A stretch of 64,000 nucleotides of DNA from Morganella sibonii (GCF_040560245.1 NZ_JAKMWP010000017.1), one strand, 5' to 3'. Counted from the stretch's first letter, positions 8,363 through 16,956 are shown. Program-made: numbers and translations. The notes: generated by a model not told the origin, from the letters alone.

Positions 8363-9292
8363 TTGGATAAAATTTACGTTGATGAAGCCGTCAGTGAGCT
8401 TCACACGCTGCAGGATATACTGCGCTGGGCAATGAGCCGTTTTAATGCCGCGAACATCTACTATGGCCACGGCACAGATAATGCCTGGGATGAAGCCCTC
8501 CAGCTGGTACTGCCGACACTGTTCCTGCCTCTGGATTTACCCGCTGAGCTGTATCAGTCACGGCTGACTTCCTCAGAGCGTCACCGCATTGTTGAACGTG
8601 TGCTGCGCCGGATCACCGAGCGTGTGCCGGTGCCGTATCTGACCAACCGGTCCTGGTTCTGCGGTCACGAATTTTATGTTGATGAGCGCGTGCTGATCCC
8701 GCGTTCACCGATTGGTGAGCTGATTAATAATCATTTTGCCGGTTTACTGGATTCCGAACCGGAAGCAATTCTGGATTTGTGTACCGGCAGCGGCTGTATC
8801 GCGATTGCCTGCGCTTATGAGTTCCCGGACGCAGAAGTCGATGCGGCAGACATTTCCGCCGATGTGCTGGAAGTCACAGAAATGAACATTGAAAATCACG
8901 GCTTATCTCATCGTGTCGTTCCGATGCGTTCAGATTTATTTAACGATCTGCCGGCAGTGAAATATGACCTGATTGTCACCAATCCGCCGTATGTGGATGC
9001 GGAAGACATGAGTGATTTACCGGATGAATTCCGCGTTGAGCCTGAACTGGCGCTGGCTGCGGGCAGTGATGGTCTGAAACTGGTTCGCCGCATTCTCGCG
9101 AATGCCCCGGATTATATGTCAGAAGATGCGGTGCTGATTTGTGAAGTCGGTAACAGTCAGGTACATCTGATGGCCGAATTCCCGGAAGTACCGTTTATCT
9201 GGCTGTCGTTTGAAAACGGGGGTGACGGTGTCTTTATGTTAACTCGTGATCAATTAGCAGAACATCATGACGCTTTTAAACTTTTCAAATAA
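8363..9292 (+). CDS. prmB: Ribosomal protein uL3 N5-glutamine methyltransferase PrmB
   Basis: SAM-dependent enzyme that methylates a glutamine of ribosomal protein L3. I chose the TTG at 8363 as start: it gives LDKIYVDEAVSELHTLQDILRW, which aligns with E. coli MDKIFVDEAV, and GGAGG lies just upstream at 8354-8358. The ATG at 8309 would add 18 unconserved residues and has no Shine-Dalgarno. From TTG the protein has 309 residues (E. coli 310). The SAM motif is LDLCTGSGCIA (137-147) and the glutamine-binding motif is NPPY (207-210). aroC follows 79 bp later. Confidence 0.93.
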   Translation: MDKIYVDEAVSELHTLQDILRWAMSRFNAANIYYGHGTDNAWDEALQLVLPTLFLPLDLPAELYQSRLTSSERHRIVERVLRRITERVPVPYLTNRSWFCGHEFYVDERVLIPRSPIGELINNHFAGLLDSEPEAILDLCTGSGCIAIACAYEFPDAEVDAADISADVLEVTEMNIENHGLSHRVVPMRSDLFNDLPAVKYDLIVTNPPYVDAEDMSDLPDEFRVEPELALAAGSDGLKLVRRILANAPDYMSEDAVLICEVGNSQVHLMAEFPEVPFIWLSFENGGDGVFMLTRDQLAEHHDAFKLFK

Positions 9293-9371
9293 CCGTTCCT
9301 CATGTAGGAATAGAAGCATAAAAACAGGTTAAAACCATTCACTTGCACACAATCAGAGACAGGAAAACACG

Positions 9372-10460
9372 ATGGCCGGAAACAGTATCGGCGAACTTTT
9401 TCGCGTAACCACCTTTGGTGAATCACATGGCCCGGCGCTGGGTTGTATTGTTGACGGCGTACCGCCGGGACTGGCGCTGACAGAAGCTGATATGCAGATT
9501 GATCTCGATCGCCGCCGTCCGGGCACATCGCGCTATACCACACAGCGTCGTGAACCGGATCAGGTCAGAATTCTGTCAGGGGTATTTGAAGGAAAAACCA
9601 CCGGAACCAGTATCGGGCTGCTGATTGAAAATACCGATCAGCGCTCACAGGATTACGGTGCCATCAAAGATCTCTTCCGGCCGGGGCATGCGGATTACAC
9701 GTATGAGCAGAAGTACGGCTTTCGTGATTACCGCGGCGGCGGCCGCTCATCAGCCCGTGAAACGGCAATGCGCGTGGCGGCGGGAGCTATCGCCAAAAAG
9801 TATCTGTATGAGAAATTTGGTGTGACAGTCCGTGCCTGCCTGACTCAGATGGGGGATATTAAATGTGATATCCGCGACTGGGCTCTGGCAGAGCAAAATC
9901 CGTTTTTCTGTCCTGATGAACGTCAGCTGGAGGCGCTGGATGAATTACTGCGCGGCCTGAAAAAAGAAGGGGATTCCATCGGTGCGAAAGTCACGGTTGT
10001 GGCGGAAAACGTCCCGGCGGGTCTGGGTGAACCGGTCTTTGATCGTCTTGATGCGGATCTGGCGCATGCGCTGATGAGTATCAATGCGGTAAAAGGCGTT
10101 GAAATCGGAGACGGCTTCGGCGTGGTTAACCTCAAAGGCAGCGAGAACCGGGATGAAATTTATCAGACCGGCTTTACCAGCAATCACGCGGGCGGCATTC
10201 TCGGCGGCATCAGCAGCGGCCAGCCAATCATCGCACATATTGCCCTGAAACCGACATCGTCGATTACCGTTCCCGGTAATACGCTGAACCGGCAGGGCGA
10301 AGAGGTGGCTATGATCACCAAAGGGCGTCATGACCCCTGTGTCGGGATACGTGCTGTGCCGATTGCCGAAGCGATGACAGCGATAGTGCTGCTCGATCAC
10401 CTTCTGCGTCACCGCGGACAATGTGCGGATGTCACACCGCCGTTACCGGCCTGGTCATGA
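9372..10460 (+). CDS. aroC: Chorismate synthase AroC
   Basis: Last step of the shikimate pathway: it converts 5-enolpyruvylshikimate-3-phosphate to chorismate using reduced FMN. 362 residues, the family length (E. coli 361). Family signatures are present: GESHGPALGCIVDGVPPG at residues 17-34, the arginine-rich GRSSARETAMRVAAGAIA, and RHDPCVGIRAVPIAEAM near the C terminus. The start follows AGGAAAACACG. In E. coli mepA comes next; here that gene is absent and yfcA follows directly. Confidence 0.97.
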   Translation: MAGNSIGELFRVTTFGESHGPALGCIVDGVPPGLALTEADMQIDLDRRRPGTSRYTTQRREPDQVRILSGVFEGKTTGTSIGLLIENTDQRSQDYGAIKDLFRPGHADYTYEQKYGFRDYRGGGRSSARETAMRVAAGAIAKKYLYEKFGVTVRACLTQMGDIKCDIRDWALAEQNPFFCPDERQLEALDELLRGLKKEGDSIGAKVTVVAENVPAGLGEPVFDRLDADLAHALMSINAVKGVEIGDGFGVVNLKGSENRDEIYQTGFTSNHAGGILGGISSGQPIIAHIALKPTSSITVPGNTLNRQGEEVAMITKGRHDPCVGIRAVPIAEAMTAIVLLDHLLRHRGQCADVTPPLPAWS

Positions 10461-10474
10461 TTTAAACTGGCGTC

Positions 10475-10500
10475 CCCGGGTATTGTACCCGGGATTTTAT
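10475..10500 (+). terminator. Weak terminator or attenuator hairpin between aroC and yfcA
   Basis: Eight-pair stem CCCGGGTA, loop TTG, TACCCGGG, followed by ATTTTATT. The T-tract is interrupted and yfcA starts 14 bp later, so it may only partly stop transcription. Confidence 0.55.
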
Positions 10501-10513
10501 TGGCAGGTAAAAA

Positions 10514-11314
10514 ATGGAATGGTTTCAGTTCGGTGTTGAAATCTATGTATTGCTGTTCTTTGTTGCTCTGATTGCCGGATTTATTGATGCAATCGCCGGC
10601 GGAGGCGGGTTACTGACAATTCCGGCATTGCTGGCGGTCGGCGTACCGCCGGTGCAGGCTCTGGCGACCAACAAATTGCAGGCGGTCGGCGGCTCTTTCT
10701 CTGCCAGTTTCTATTTTGTCCGGCGCAAAGCGGTGGATCTTGCCGGACAGCGGGTTCCGATAGTGATGACGCTGATTGGCGCGGTTATCGGTTCCGGGCT
10801 GGTGCAGTTTGTGAATCCGGAATTTCTCCGTCAGTTGCTGCCGCTGCTGGTCATTGCCATCGGTCTCTATTTCCTGCTGACGCCGTCCATTGGTGCTGCG
10901 GATCAGAAACAGCGCCTGATGCCGTTTGCCTTCGGCTGTACCGCCGGTATCGGGATCGGTTTTTATGACGGCGTTTTCGGCCCGGGGGCAGGCTCTTTCT
11001 ACGCGCTGGCGTATGTGACACTGGCCGGTTTTAACCTGGCAAAAGCCACGGCACATGCCAAAGTTCTCAATTTTGCATCCAACGTCGGTTCACTCTCATT
11101 CTTTATTTTCAGCGGTCACGTTATCTGGCTGATGGGCTTTGCCATGCTGGGCGGACAACTTATCGGTGCACGCCTCGGTGCCCGTATGGTGCTGAGCCGC
11201 GGACAAAAACTGATCCGCCCGATGCTGGTAACTGTCTCTTTCCTGATGAGCATCAAACTGCTTTATGACAATCACGGTGATACTATCAGTACGTGGCTGT
11301 CTCAGCTTTCTTAA
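10514..11314 (+). CDS. yfcA: TSUP family membrane protein YfcA
   Basis: Inner-membrane protein of the sulfite exporter TauE/SafE (TSUP) family. 266 residues (E. coli YfcA 269) with about eight hydrophobic helices in two repeats. Both repeats show the family's glycine-rich turns: FIDAIAGGGGLLTIPALL near the N terminus and GFYDGVFGPGAGSFYALAY in the middle, each followed by an ATNKLQA- or ATAHAKV-like stretch. The substrate is not known; sulfur-containing anions are the family precedent. It is first of a co-directional group with epmC and yfcL. Confidence 0.92.
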   Translation: MEWFQFGVEIYVLLFFVALIAGFIDAIAGGGGLLTIPALLAVGVPPVQALATNKLQAVGGSFSASFYFVRRKAVDLAGQRVPIVMTLIGAVIGSGLVQFVNPEFLRQLLPLLVIAIGLYFLLTPSIGAADQKQRLMPFAFGCTAGIGIGFYDGVFGPGAGSFYALAYVTLAGFNLAKATAHAKVLNFASNVGSLSFFIFSGHVIWLMGFAMLGGQLIGARLGARMVLSRGQKLIRPMLVTVSFLMSIKLLYDNHGDTISTWLSQLS

Positions 11315-11339
11315 TTTTTATTAGTGGTTTATATAATCA

Positions 11340-11891
11340 ATGAGTACACATCAATATCAGCAGCTGATTGAGATTTTTGATAACGAATTTCTCGCTGATT
11401 TCAATACCCGCCTGATTAAAGGCGACGATGAGCCGATTTATCTGCCTGCAGATGATGAAGCGCCTTATAACCGCATCGTGTTTGCTCACGGCTTTTATGC
11501 CAGTGCGATCCATGAAATATCGCACTGGTGTATTGCCGGGAAAGAGCGCAGAAAGCTGGTGGATTTTGGTTACTGGTACTGCCCGGACGGGCGGGACGCA
11601 CAAACGCAGTCAGAATTTGAGGTCGTGGAAATAAAACCGCAGGCACTGGACTGGTTATTTTGTCAGGCTGCCGGTTATCCGTTTAACGTCAGTTGTGACA
11701 ATCTTGACGGCGATTTCGAGCCTGATCGCGTCAAATTCCGGCGTATTGTTCACGGGCAGGTGATGGAATATCTGGCGCAGAACTCAATACCCACGCGTGC
11801 AGCAAGGTTTATTAATGCCCTGCAATCGTTCTACAATACGCCGCCGCTGACTGCGGACCAATTTCCATGGCCGGAAGATCCGTTTGCCTGA
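11340..11891 (+). CDS. epmC: Elongation factor P hydroxylase EpmC
   Basis: Hydroxylates the beta-lysylated lysine of translation factor EF-P, finishing the EpmA/EpmB modification. 183 residues (E. coli 182). The putative metal site is H58-E59 and H62 in AIHEISHWCIAG, followed by DFGYWYCPDGR. The ribosome-binding site is weak (AGTGG about 16 bases upstream). It lies 25 bp after yfcA and 36 bp before yfcL, the same neighbours as in E. coli. EF-P and EpmA/B are not in this window. Confidence 0.94.
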   Translation: MSTHQYQQLIEIFDNEFLADFNTRLIKGDDEPIYLPADDEAPYNRIVFAHGFYASAIHEISHWCIAGKERRKLVDFGYWYCPDGRDAQTQSEFEVVEIKPQALDWLFCQAAGYPFNVSCDNLDGDFEPDRVKFRRIVHGQVMEYLAQNSIPTRAARFINALQSFYNTPPLTADQFPWPEDPFA

Positions 11892-11927
11892 CAAACGATT
11901 CCGGTGACTGAACTTTAAGGAACAAAC

Positions 11928-12209
11928 ATGCTTGCGGATTATGAAACGCGTATCCTCGCCCAGATTGATGACATGGTTGAACATGCCACAGACGATGAAC
12001 TGTTTGCGGGTGGCTATCTGCAGGGGCATCTGACCCTCGCGGTGGCAGAACTGGAACAGTCGGGTGATCACTCTGTTGAGGCACTTCATAACCGGGTGGA
12101 GGAGAGCATCCGTCAGGCAATCAGCGCCGGAGAGCTGACACCGCCGGATCAGGTGCTGGTGCTGGAAACCTGGAAACGCCTGCTGAAAAGCGCGCAGGAG
12201 CAGGAATGA
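11928..12209 (+). CDS. yfcL: YfcL family protein
   Basis: Small acidic protein of 93 residues, the length of E. coli YfcL (92), with no known function. It is predicted to be mostly helical, with no signal or membrane segment. AAGGA lies eight bases before the ATG. The stop overlaps the start of the next gene (ATGA, four bases), which suggests translational coupling to the acetyltransferase, a neighbour E. coli lacks here. Confidence 0.88.
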   Translation: MLADYETRILAQIDDMVEHATDDELFAGGYLQGHLTLAVAELEQSGDHSVEALHNRVEESIRQAISAGELTPPDQVLVLETWKRLLKSAQEQE

Positions 12210-12733
12210 CAGATAAACCGCAATACCGCATCCGCCAGGCCCGTCCGGCGGACGCCGCATTGTTACCGGCCGTTGAATCCTCTGCCGGCGCGTTATTTGC
12301 AACTGTCCCGGGGTATGAGTGGATAGCCCGCAGCGAAGGCCATTCCGAAACCGCATTCCGCAATTTTATCGCCAACGGTAATGCGTGGGTGGCGGCGGAC
12401 AATCAGGATCAACCGGCCGGGTTTGTGCTGGTGTCCAACCTCGGTACCGGGCTGCATATTGATGAGCTTTCTGTCTCTGCGGCGCATCAGCGTCAGGGGC
12501 TGGGGCGACAGCTGATTGAGCGGGTGAAGAGTGTGGCACTGGCACGCGGTTGTGCGGCGGTAACACTGACCACATTCCGTGATGTGGTATGGAATCGTCC
12601 TTATTATGAACATCTTGGTTTTGAAGTATGCGATGTTTCCCGTGCTCCGGCACTGGAAGCGATTATGCTGAAAGAGGCAGAATACGGACTGCAGTTCTGT
12701 GATCGTTGTGCCATGATTTACCGGTTTTTCTAA
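12206..12733 (+). CDS. GNAT family N-acetyltransferase
   Basis: 175-residue acetyltransferase of the GNAT superfamily, which moves acetyl groups from acetyl-CoA to amines. The acetyl-CoA motif A is at about residues 91-108 (ELSVSAAHQRQGLGRQLIE) with the Q/RxxGxG loop, followed by the helix ERVKSVALARG and the beta5 region LTTFRDVVWNRPYYEHLGF. The substrate cannot be read from sequence. It is coupled to yfcL by a four-base overlap and is followed by a terminator. It is an insertion relative to E. coli. Confidence 0.88.
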   Translation: MTDKPQYRIRQARPADAALLPAVESSAGALFATVPGYEWIARSEGHSETAFRNFIANGNAWVAADNQDQPAGFVLVSNLGTGLHIDELSVSAAHQRQGLGRQLIERVKSVALARGCAAVTLTTFRDVVWNRPYYEHLGFEVCDVSRAPALEAIMLKEAEYGLQFCDRCAMIYRFF

Positions 12734-12760
12734 AAAAGTTAAATATCGCACGTAAAAAGA

Positions 12761-12793
12761 AAAGGTCGCTCCGGTATGCGGCCTTTTTTATTT
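12761..12793 (+). terminator. Intrinsic terminator ending the yfcA-GNAT transcript
   Basis: Stem AAAGGTCGC at about 12761-12769 pairs with GCGGCCTTT at 12778-12786 (one T-G pair), then a T-run. Confidence 0.85.
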
Positions 12794-13124
12794 ATGGCGG
12801 ATTAAGAAGCTGATTATTAATCTATTAACAGATAATAATAAAAGATCTTGAGATTATGACATTAACGGTGAAAATAGTGCCGCTTTTGCCTGTCTCCGGT
12901 ATGTATTTCATCATCTTTATATAGATTTTTCTGTTTAACAGAATGATTTTAAATAATTTTTCTGATATCTGAATGGTGATTTTTTCTGAGGCAGTTGTTT
13001 CTTTTTGTTGCATTAACGTCAACAACTACGCAGAGATGTTGAGTAAATAGCAATAACTATTAACTTGATATTAACATTTGTTGTGTCAGAATGTGTCTGT
13101 CCCCATAAAACACAGGTATTGATT
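12794..13124. other. AT-rich intergenic region before the small membrane gene
   Basis: About 330 bp of AT-rich DNA. Reading frames on either strand are short and lack recognisable protein features. It probably holds the promoter of the gene at 13125. Confidence 0.5.
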
Positions 13125-13388
13125 ATGTTTGAATTACAACCGAAAAACACAGCACAACAGGCTGTGACTATTTACACCAAGATAGCGGTTGCTGCGGTGG
13201 TATTGCTGGCACTGTTATTTTCTTTCTGGTTTAAACTTGACGGAATGAGCGTCATTGAAAGAGCAGTCCCTTCCATCGGTATGATTTTATTTACCGGGTT
13301 AATAATTTTTAATGCCAAACGGGAATTAGATTCGCTGTACCGTTCAGAGGATAAATGTGCGAAAAATGCAGTTGCTCTGAACGCCTGA
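13125..13388 (+). CDS. Small two-helix membrane protein, unknown function
   Basis: 87 residues from the ATG at 13125, with AGG ten bases upstream. The frame opens at 13065, but those residues (cysteine-rich, no ribosome-binding site) do not look coding. Two hydrophobic segments, at about 18-35 (IAVAAVVLLALLFSFWF) and 47-62 (AVPSIGMILFTGLIIFN), flank a short loop; the C-terminal tail is hydrophilic. I do not recognise a family. It stands alone, between AT-rich DNA and a very strong terminator. Confidence 0.65.
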   Translation: MFELQPKNTAQQAVTIYTKIAVAAVVLLALLFSFWFKLDGMSVIERAVPSIGMILFTGLIIFNAKRELDSLYRSEDKCAKNAVALNA

Positions 13389-13441
13389 CAGAAACGGTAT
13401 CGCATCACGCGGACTGATAAATATAAAGCAGAGACGATCAT

Positions 13442-13477
13442 GGATCATCAGCAGCAATGCTGATGATCCTTTTTTTT
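13442..13477 (+). terminator. Strong intrinsic terminator
   Basis: Twelve-pair perfect stem: GGATCATCAGCA at 13442-13453, GCAA tetraloop, TGCTGATGATCC at 13458-13469, then eight T. It serves the gene at 13125; the minus side lacks a T-tract, so it is a poor stop for glsA. Confidence 0.93.
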
Positions 13478-13486
13478 ATGCAAAAA

Positions 13487-14554
13487 TTATTTGTACAAAT
13501 CAGCCCCGGTTTCCTGAGCAATATAACCGATAGCCGCCTGTGCCCTGACACTGTTACCTGCTTTATCCAGCGGCGGGGAATAGACCGCGACGGCGTATTT
13601 ACCCGGAACCACGGCCAGAATTCCGCCGCCGACACCACTTTTCGCCGGGATACCGACCTGATATAACCAGGTGCCGGAACCGTCATACAGCCCGGCAACA
13701 GCCATCTCTGCCAGAACTTTGCCGGTATTTTCCGCACTCAGTAACTGTTTGCCGTTGTACGGGGATTTGCCCTGATTAGCCAGCACCGCGCCCATTTTGG
13801 CGAGATCAACGGTAGTGGCATCCACTGAACACTGGCGGGTATAGAGATCAACCGCCTCATCCGGATTGCCGTATAACATGCCGTAGGACTGCATCAGCCG
13901 TGCCAGTGCCTGGTTGTGCTGATTGGTTTCTGATTCAGAGCGGTACACTTCATCATTCACCGTCAGTTTGGTATCGGCGAACGCTTCCATGTTTTCCATA
14001 ATTTGCTGCCAGCGGTCATCCGGGTTTTTGGCTTTGATCAGGCTGACGGCACTGATAGCCCCGGCATTGACCAGCGGGTTCTGCGGGCGATCCGGACGCA
14101 GCTCTATCGCCAGACCGGAGTTAAACGGCAGTCCGGTGGCGTTAGCACCCAGTTTTTCCAGTACAACCTCTGACCCCTGCTGATTCATCACCAGCGCGAG
14201 GGTAAAGACTTTTGACAGCGACTCAAGAGGAAACAGCGCGTCTTTATCCCCGGCGCTGTAGATTTTTCCGTCTACCGTGGCAATAACAACGGCGTAATTA
14301 TCGGGGCTGTATTTGGCGAGTGCCGGGATGTAATCCGCCACATCACCGGCTTTTTCGGTTTTGAATTTCTGATACGCCTGCTCAACGATCGTATCGTACT
14401 GAATAGCATTGCTTTGAATAACATTGCTTTGAATAACATTGCTTTGAATAACATTGCTGTGAATAGCATTATCGGGAATATTATTATTCTTTGCGTAAGC
14501 AGAGGTAAAACAAAACAGCGAAAAGGTTAAGGCTATAACTATTTTATTCTTCAT
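13487..14554 (-). CDS. glsA: Exported glutaminase A with N-terminal pentapeptide repeats
   Basis: Hydrolyses glutamine to glutamate and ammonia; a serine-dependent enzyme of the beta-lactamase-like fold. The 355 residues exceed the usual roughly 308. The extra part is a signal peptide (residues 1-21, ending TSAYA) and a linker of five pentapeptides of type N-[VA]-I-[QH]-[SY] at 29-53. The catalytic domain starts at about 65, and the SxxK motif is S112-K115 (LESLSKVF). The later blocks PLVNAGAIS and KSGVGGGI are present. The signal peptide implies a periplasmic enzyme, unlike E. coli GlsA1 and GlsA2. It is not a neighbour of mnmC in E. coli. Confidence 0.88.
   Translation of the reverse strand: MKNKIVIALTFSLFCFTSAYAKNNNIPDNAIHSNVIQSNVIQSNVIQSNAIQYDTIVEQAYQKFKTEKAGDVADYIPALAKYSPDNYAVVIATVDGKIYSAGDKDALFPLESLSKVFTLALVMNQQGSEVVLEKLGANATGLPFNSGLAIELRPDRPQNPLVNAGAISAVSLIKAKNPDDRWQQIMENMEAFADTKLTVNDEVYRSESETNQHNQALARLMQSYGMLYGNPDEAVDLYTRQCSVDATTVDLAKMGAVLANQGKSPYNGKQLLSAENTGKVLAEMAVAGLYDGSGTWLYQVGIPAKSGVGGGILAVVPGKYAVAVYSPPLDKAGNSVRAQAAIGYIAQETGADLYK
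14401..14475. repeat. 15-bp tandem repeats inside glsA
   Basis: Five consecutive 15-bp units starting at 14401, 14416, 14431, 14446 and 14461, consensus GAATAACATTGCTTT on the plus strand. Units 2 and 3 are identical, units 1 and 4 differ by one base, and the last is diverged. The unit is a multiple of three, so changes in copy number keep the frame and only change linker length. Confidence 0.95.
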
Positions 14555-14798
14555 AATCTTCTCCGGTTATTATTTCCGGATGAAGCGTATAGGCGCACTG
14601 ACTTTTCTGTAAATTGATCATTGGGCAAGAGAAATTGCCGCTGACAGGTGAACTGCACCGGTTTTCGTGAGAAAGCACACAAAATGCCCCGGGTTTGTGG
14701 CCGTGATCAATAAAGTCCGGCGATGATAGTTTGCGTTACCGCCGGAAAAATTATCAATAATGTGACGGGGACCGGCTCTGTGGCCGGTCAGGTGCGGA
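14555..14798. other. glsA upstream region / mnmC 3' region
   Basis: 244 bp. It contains a hairpin GACCGGC at 14770-14776 with GCCGGTC at 14783-14789, just beyond the mnmC stop, without a T-tract. The glsA promoter should lie in the AT-rich half next to 14555; no specific site is clear. Confidence 0.4.
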
Positions 14799-16826
14799 TT
14801 ATGATTTTTGCGGCAGCGGGCGGCCTTTCAGCAATTTGCGGACATGGAAACGGGCGGGATGAATGGCGGCCAGTGTTTCATCATCCAGGGGAAGCGCTTC
14901 ATCAAAAATCTGTGCCGCGAGTACCTCAGCGGCCAGCGGGGCGGTGCATAATCCCCGTGAACCGAGTGCCGCCAGCAGAAACAGCTGTGGCTGATGCGGT
15001 ACACTGCATACGGAGTCAGGTGCGGATTTTTGTTCGTCCAGATGTGCATAACATACTGTTATTTTTTCAAAATCAGGGACATTTCCGGCCAGCGGCAGGT
15101 GATCGCGCAGTGAGCAGCGGATCCCCTGACGGGATGCTCCGGCGCTGATATCCACCGTCTGCGGCCAGCTGACATCCGGCAGTGACGTGAGCAGCCGCTG
15201 TTTATTCGCCGTTTGTTCCTCTTCGCGATATTCCGTGCCGGTATCATTACGCTGGTGGCTGGCACCGATGCAGTGCAGGCCGTCAGCAGGATTTACCGGG
15301 GTCAGATAACCCTCATAACACAACACTTTTTTCAGCCCGGCAATGGCGGGAACAGACGGGACATGGCTGACCTGACCACGTACCGGTGTGACCGGCAGCG
15401 GGGCGGTCTGCGGGAACTGACTGATACAATGGCCGTTGGCCAGTACCACCACATCGGCCTCTGTCGTGCTGCCACCGGCAAAACGAAGCTGCCAGCCCTG
15501 TCCGGCGGGGATCAATTCTTTTACTTCACAGCCGAAATGCAGGTGAAGCCCCTCTTTTTGTGCCAGCGCTGCGGTATTGCGCACCAGTTCCTGCGGGCAG
15601 AGCCAGCCGCCCTGCGGATAATGCAGGCCGTCAAAATTCACATCCGTTCCGGCAAGTGCAGAAAGCTGTTCCCGTGACAGGCGCTGCACCATCTCATCCG
15701 GCCATGTGACGGATGAAATGTTATTAATTTTTTTGCTGCTTTTTTCGTGATACATCAGCTGGATCACACCGCACCAGTCATGGTCATATTTCACGCCCTG
15801 AGCTGACAACGCATCATAGGTACGGCGGGCAAACGGGAAAGCGGCGGTAAAAAAACGTTCAGGCGGATCATCCCGGCCGGTCAGCAGCGGATAAAGCGCG
15901 CCCTGGCGGTTACCGGAGGCATTGAGTGCCAAAGTGTTATCCGCACAATATAAGGAAACCTCCGCACCACGGCGGAGCAGGGCGAGGGATGTGAGAACCC
16001 CGGCGATCCCGCCGCCGATGACGGCTATCTTCTGCCGCGCGGTGGCCGGGTGGCGATCAAACCAAGGCGTTGCAGATGATACTGCTTCACGGGGATTCAC
16101 CCCGGCAAGGCATTCACGCTTATGTGCAAACCCTTTGCGGCGCTCAACGCTGAACCCGGCCTGCTGCAAACCACGGCGCACGAATCCGGCGGCCGTAAAG
16201 GTGGCAAAAGTGCCGCCGGGGCGGGAAAAACGGATCATCAGATCAAACAGAGACTGTTGCCACATATCCGGGTTTTTGGACGGGGCAAAACCGTCGAGAA
16301 ACCAGGCGTCAATTTTGTTATCCAGCGCGTGAGTAAGAGAAGGAAGCAGCTCGTTGACATCCCCCAGCCATAAATCGAGCGTAATTTCTCCGCCGGACAG
16401 CTGAATACGGTGACAACCCGGCAATGGCTGCGGCCACTGAGCGCACAGTTGTACGGAGAAATCCGCAAACTCCGGCCAGTGCCGGTGGGCGGCCTGTAAA
16501 TCGGCCACCGTCAGCGGGAATTTTTCAAAACTGATAAAGTGCAGGCGTCTCAGCGGATGCCCGGGATGGGCAGTGCGGAATGCCAGGAAACTCTGCCACA
16601 GCGTGAGAAAATTAAGCCCCGTACCGAACCCGGTTTCGGCCACGGTACAGACCGGGGTGGTCATTTGGGCAAATCTGTCCGGAAAACCGTTTCCGTTAAG
16701 AAACACATAGCGGGTTTCCGCCAGTCCGTCGTCGTTCGAAAAATAGACGTCATCAAAATGTTGCGAAACAGGTGTACCCTGTTCATTCCAGGTTAAATGT
16801 GCAGTTTCAATTGTGGTTTTTTTCAC
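14799..16826 (-). CDS. mnmC: Bifunctional tRNA wobble-uridine modification enzyme MnmC
   Basis: Final steps of mnm5s2U synthesis at the tRNA wobble position: the C-terminal FAD domain removes carboxymethyl and the N-terminal domain methylates with SAM. I start at the GTG at 16826 (VKKTTIETAHLTWNEQGTPVSQ), which matches the E. coli N terminus; the ATG at 16904 would add 26 unconserved residues. The chosen form has 675 residues (E. coli 668). The SAM site is in VAETGFGTGLNFLTLWQSF and the FAD-binding site is IAVIGGGIAGVLTSLALLRRG at about 267. It is divergent from fabB. Confidence 0.93.
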   Translation of the reverse strand: MKKTTIETAHLTWNEQGTPVSQHFDDVYFSNDDGLAETRYVFLNGNGFPDRFAQMTTPVCTVAETGFGTGLNFLTLWQSFLAFRTAHPGHPLRRLHFISFEKFPLTVADLQAAHRHWPEFADFSVQLCAQWPQPLPGCHRIQLSGGEITLDLWLGDVNELLPSLTHALDNKIDAWFLDGFAPSKNPDMWQQSLFDLMIRFSRPGGTFATFTAAGFVRRGLQQAGFSVERRKGFAHKRECLAGVNPREAVSSATPWFDRHPATARQKIAVIGGGIAGVLTSLALLRRGAEVSLYCADNTLALNASGNRQGALYPLLTGRDDPPERFFTAAFPFARRTYDALSAQGVKYDHDWCGVIQLMYHEKSSKKINNISSVTWPDEMVQRLSREQLSALAGTDVNFDGLHYPQGGWLCPQELVRNTAALAQKEGLHLHFGCEVKELIPAGQGWQLRFAGGSTTEADVVVLANGHCISQFPQTAPLPVTPVRGQVSHVPSVPAIAGLKKVLCYEGYLTPVNPADGLHCIGASHQRNDTGTEYREEEQTANKQRLLTSLPDVSWPQTVDISAGASRQGIRCSLRDHLPLAGNVPDFEKITVCYAHLDEQKSAPDSVCSVPHQPQLFLLAALGSRGLCTAPLAAEVLAAQIFDEALPLDDETLAAIHPARFHVRKLLKGRPLPQKS

Positions 16827-16938
16827 GTTACGGCCTGAGGATTCTGTTCGGTTTTTCCTGATTTTACTCCGCTTTGCGCTGTACTGCCATGCCGGATGTG
16901 ACACAGGACAATATCGGTATGTAAAGATGCGAAAAAAC

Positions 16939-16955
16939 GTCTGATCGGACTTGTT
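16939..16955 (+). promoter_or_regulatory. Candidate FadR site in the fabB promoter
   Basis: GTCTGATCGGACTTGTT agrees with about 10 of 14 fixed FadR consensus positions. It lies directly upstream of the FabR-like palindrome and of the likely -10 TAAAAT at 16985-16990, as expected for FadR acting as activator of fabB. Confidence 0.5.
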
Positions 16956-16956
16956 C

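Noticed and set aside
12825..13025. 66-codon minus-strand frame
   Set aside because: AT-rich chance frame without ribosome-binding site or homology that I recognise.
13065..13124. N-terminal extension of the small membrane gene
   Set aside because: Contains CVCP-type residues without conservation; the ATG at 13125 has a better ribosome-binding site.
14401..14475. 15-bp tandem array as a CRISPR
   Set aside because: Units are too short, have no spacers and are in frame within glsA.
14770..14789. Hairpin after mnmC as an intrinsic terminator
   Set aside because: Good stem but no T-tract on the minus strand, so listed only as part of the intergenic region.
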